Shown: in pieces, positions 53,697 through 55,649 of the stretch
How the letters are laid out: each line of letters starts with the position of its first letter
Position numbering within the stretch: position 1 is the stretch's first letter
Origin: an uncultured bacterium
GTDB lineage: Bacteria > Cyanobacteriota > Vampirovibrionia > Gastranaerophilales > Gastranaerophilaceae
Assembly (NCBI GenBank): GCA_902783835.1
Contig: CACZSN010000046.1
Location: 1 to 55,649 of the forward strand
Length of the DNA stretch: 55,649 bases
Reading direction: 5' to 3'
The notes under the pieces: generated by a model
Databases searched by the model: none
Seen by the model: only the letters and a program-made list of their open reading frames with translations
Told to the model about the DNA's origin: nothing
Program-made: the position numbers and the translations under genes

Positions 53697-53728
53697 AAAA
53701 AGGCGATGTTAAACTACATCGCCTTTTT
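53697..53728. terminator. Bidirectional terminator between the icd-like gene and asnS
   Basis: AAAAAGGCGATGT (53697-53709) and ACATCGCCTTTTT (53716-53728) pair perfectly over a TAAACT loop, usable from both sides. A further inverted repeat (TCGGTTAA 53745-53752 with TTAACCGA 53763-53770) lies just after the asnS stop but has no T tract. Confidence 0.9.
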
Positions 53729-53771
53729 AAACTAAGCCTTTTTTTCGGTTAAAACCCAAACGTTAACCGAA

Positions 53772-55058
53772 TTATGGTTTCAATCTATCCATAAGTCTCG
53801 GGAACGGAATTGTTTCTCTAACGTGTGAAAGTCCGCAGAGCCAAGCAACCGTTCTTTCGATACCCAAGCCGAAGCCTGCGTGAGGAACAGAACCGTATTT
53901 TCTCAAATCCAAATACCAATCAAATGTTTCGGGGTTCAAGTTTTGTTCCTTAATTTTAGCCATCAATTTGTCAATGTCTTCTTCACGTTGACCACCACCG
54001 ATGATTTCGCCGTAACCTTCGGGTGCAATCATATCAACGCAAGCAGCCTTGCCGTTTTCAGCCTGTTTGAAGTAGAAAGCCTTAACACTCATCGGATAGT
54101 GGTGAATCATAACAGGTTTGTCAAATTCTTCCGAGATAAGTGTTTCTTCGTCACCGCCAAAATCTTCGCCGTTCGGAGTGTCGTTGCCTTTTTTGTGAAG
54201 AATTTCGATTGCTTCGTCGTAAGAAATTCTCGGAAACGGACGTTTGATATTTTCCAATTTTGAAATATCACGTTCCAAAGTTTCGAGTTCGGGACGGCAG
54301 TGTTCAACGACTTGTTGAACGATGTATTCAACAAATTCTTCAGCCAAATCCATATCTTCAAAAATATCCATAAACGCAACTTCCGGCTCAACCATCCAAA
54401 ATTCCGTCAAGTGACGACGGGTTTTTGATTTTTCAGCACGGAATGTAGGACCGAAACAATATGCCTTTCCAACTGCAGCACAAGCGGCTTCCATATAAAG
54501 TTGACCGCTTTGTGAAAGATATGCTTTTTGGTCAAAATAATCTGTTTCAAACAAAGTTGTCGAACCTTCGCAAGCGTTCGGTGTGAAAATCGGAGCGTCA
54601 ACAAGGGTAAAACCGTGATTATCAAAGAAGTCACGAATTGACTTGATAATTCTGTGTCTGACTCTCAAAATAGCCTTTTGTTTCAATGAACGAAGCCACA
54701 AATGTCTGTGTTCCATAAGGAAGTGAGGGCCGTGTTCTTTCGGAGTAATCGGGTAATCTTCAGAACCGCAAATAAGCTTAACGTCTGTTGCGTCAATTTC
54801 AAAACCGATTTTCGCACGGTCTGTCTTTTTAACCGTACCGGTAACTTCAACTGACGATTCTTGCGTAATTTTATCAGCAAGTGCAAAAACTTCTTCCGAA
54901 ACATTACCTTTAAAAACTACTGCTTGAATTTCTCCGGTACCATCTCTGAGTTGGAGAAAGTGCAATTTTCCGCTCGAACGTTTGTTGTAAAGCCACGCTT
55001 GAAGCGTAATTTCTTGATTTTCATAATTTTTTATGTCTGCAATAAAAATTTTCTTCAT
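53772..55058 (-). CDS. asnS: Asparaginyl-tRNA synthetase
   Basis: A 428-residue class IIb synthetase that charges tRNA-Asn. An OB-fold anticodon domain (about 1-100) precedes the catalytic core. [13 protein letters not shown] and [25 protein letters not shown] (motif 2 region) match AsnS, and [11 protein letters not shown] plus [16 protein letters not shown] (motif 3) close the site. AsnS rather than AspS is supported by the ACEGSTTLF form and the REED turn. The open frame reaches 55094, but ATG 55058, with AGGA upstream, is the normal AsnS start. Monocistronic, divergent from fusA. Confidence 0.94.
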   Translation of the reverse strand: MKKIFIADIKNYENQEITLQAWLYNKRSSGKLHFLQLRDGTGEIQAVVFKGNVSEEVFALADKITQESSVEVTGTVKKTDRAKIGFEIDATDVKLICGSEDYPITPKEHGPHFLMEHRHLWLRSLKQKAILRVRHRIIKSIRDFFDNHGFTLVDAPIFTPNACEGSTTLFETDYFDQKAYLSQSGQLYMEAACAAVGKAYCFGPTFRAEKSKTRRHLTEFWMVEPEVAFMDIFEDMDLAEEFVEYIVQQVVEHCRPELETLERDISKLENIKRPFPRISYDEAIEILHKKGNDTPNGEDFGGDEETLISEEFDKPVMIHHYPMSVKAFYFKQAENGKAACVDMIAPEGYGEIIGGGQREEDIDKLMAKIKEQNLNPETFDWYLDLRKYGSVPHAGFGLGIERTVAWLCGLSHVRETIPFPRLMDRLKP

Positions 55059-55263
55059 AACAATCCTAACTTTTATGTAACACTTTTGGCACAATTATAA
55101 CGCAAAAAGAAAAAACGGTAAAAAGATAAAAGTAATATAAAAGAATGAATTGTAACAAGAGATAAATAATTATTTTGTATTTTTTTTATGTTTATGCGAA
55201 GATTTTATTGGCGATTTATCGCTAAAATTATAAATATTTACAGTTAAATAAAGGAATACAAAA

Positions 55264-55649
<386 letters not shown>

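Overview
The window is an AT-rich stretch of a diderm bacterial chromosome with dense, mostly co-directional gene runs and short gaps. Diderm marks are a TolC/AcrB/AcrA efflux system, a TonB-ExbB-ExbD-ExbD cluster and many Sec signal peptides. Together with a prepilin-type surface protein, a WhiG/FliA-type sigma factor and a fermentative-looking gene set, this fits a non-photosynthetic Cyanobacteriota lineage such as gut Gastranaerophilales (Melainabacteria). That placement is an inference from style and gene content; no rRNA gene is present to confirm it. No tRNA or rRNA gene, insertion sequence, prophage or CRISPR array was seen.

Layout. 1-7 kb: a spermidine-synthase-like methyltransferase, lysS, an HU protein, a secreted CpdB-type nucleotidase, an MFS transporter and a small winged-helix-like protein. 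7-9.7 kb: a tight three-gene unit of a DciA/DUF721 protein, a remarkable prepilin/YadA-repeat/S74-chaperone chimera and an RqcP-like S4 protein. 9.8-15.6 kb: an exported PepT-like peptidase, gdhA, a long structured leader followed by rpmI-rplT, a fructokinase and a lone sugar ABC permease. 15.6-23.1 kb: clpB, a degenerate PAS histidine kinase, two polytopic membrane proteins and rfbD. 23.2-27.6 kb: the tonB-exbB-exbD-exbD operon, then two related exported proteins with a VirB10-like barrel pattern. 27.7-35.8 kb: a BioD-like protein, a cysteine-cluster protein, a PBP1A gene with an in-frame TAA in its 5' end, an AgcS symporter, a sigma factor, a 5'-truncated MFS gene and two adjacent PlsC acyltransferases. 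35.9-45.5 kb: a six-gene minus-strand operon (acrA-acrB-tolC-kinase-response regulator-pepA). 45.6-49.4 kb: a hypothetical gene, lepA and glgC. 49.6-53.7 kb: a plus-strand operon (fmt-like, yhaM-like, VirB10-like exported protein, pncC, isocitrate dehydrogenase). The window ends with asnS and the 5' part of fusA.

How the parts fit. The core is housekeeping: translation (lysS, asnS, rpmI, rplT, lepA, fusA, fmt-like, rqcP-like), proteostasis (clpB) and cell-wall synthesis (PBP1A). Around it sit envelope functions (TonB system, RND efflux, exported nucleotidase and peptidase, surface adhesin candidate) and amino-acid or sugar use (PepT, PepA, AgcS, GdhA, fructokinase, GlgC).

The most unusual items are the pilin/YadA/S74 chimera at 7420-9444, the multi-hairpin leader ahead of rpmI, the in-frame stop in the PBP1A gene, the efflux operon carrying its own soluble kinase and a REC-GGDEF-REC protein with degenerate sites, and three dispersed copies of an exported VirB10-like domain.
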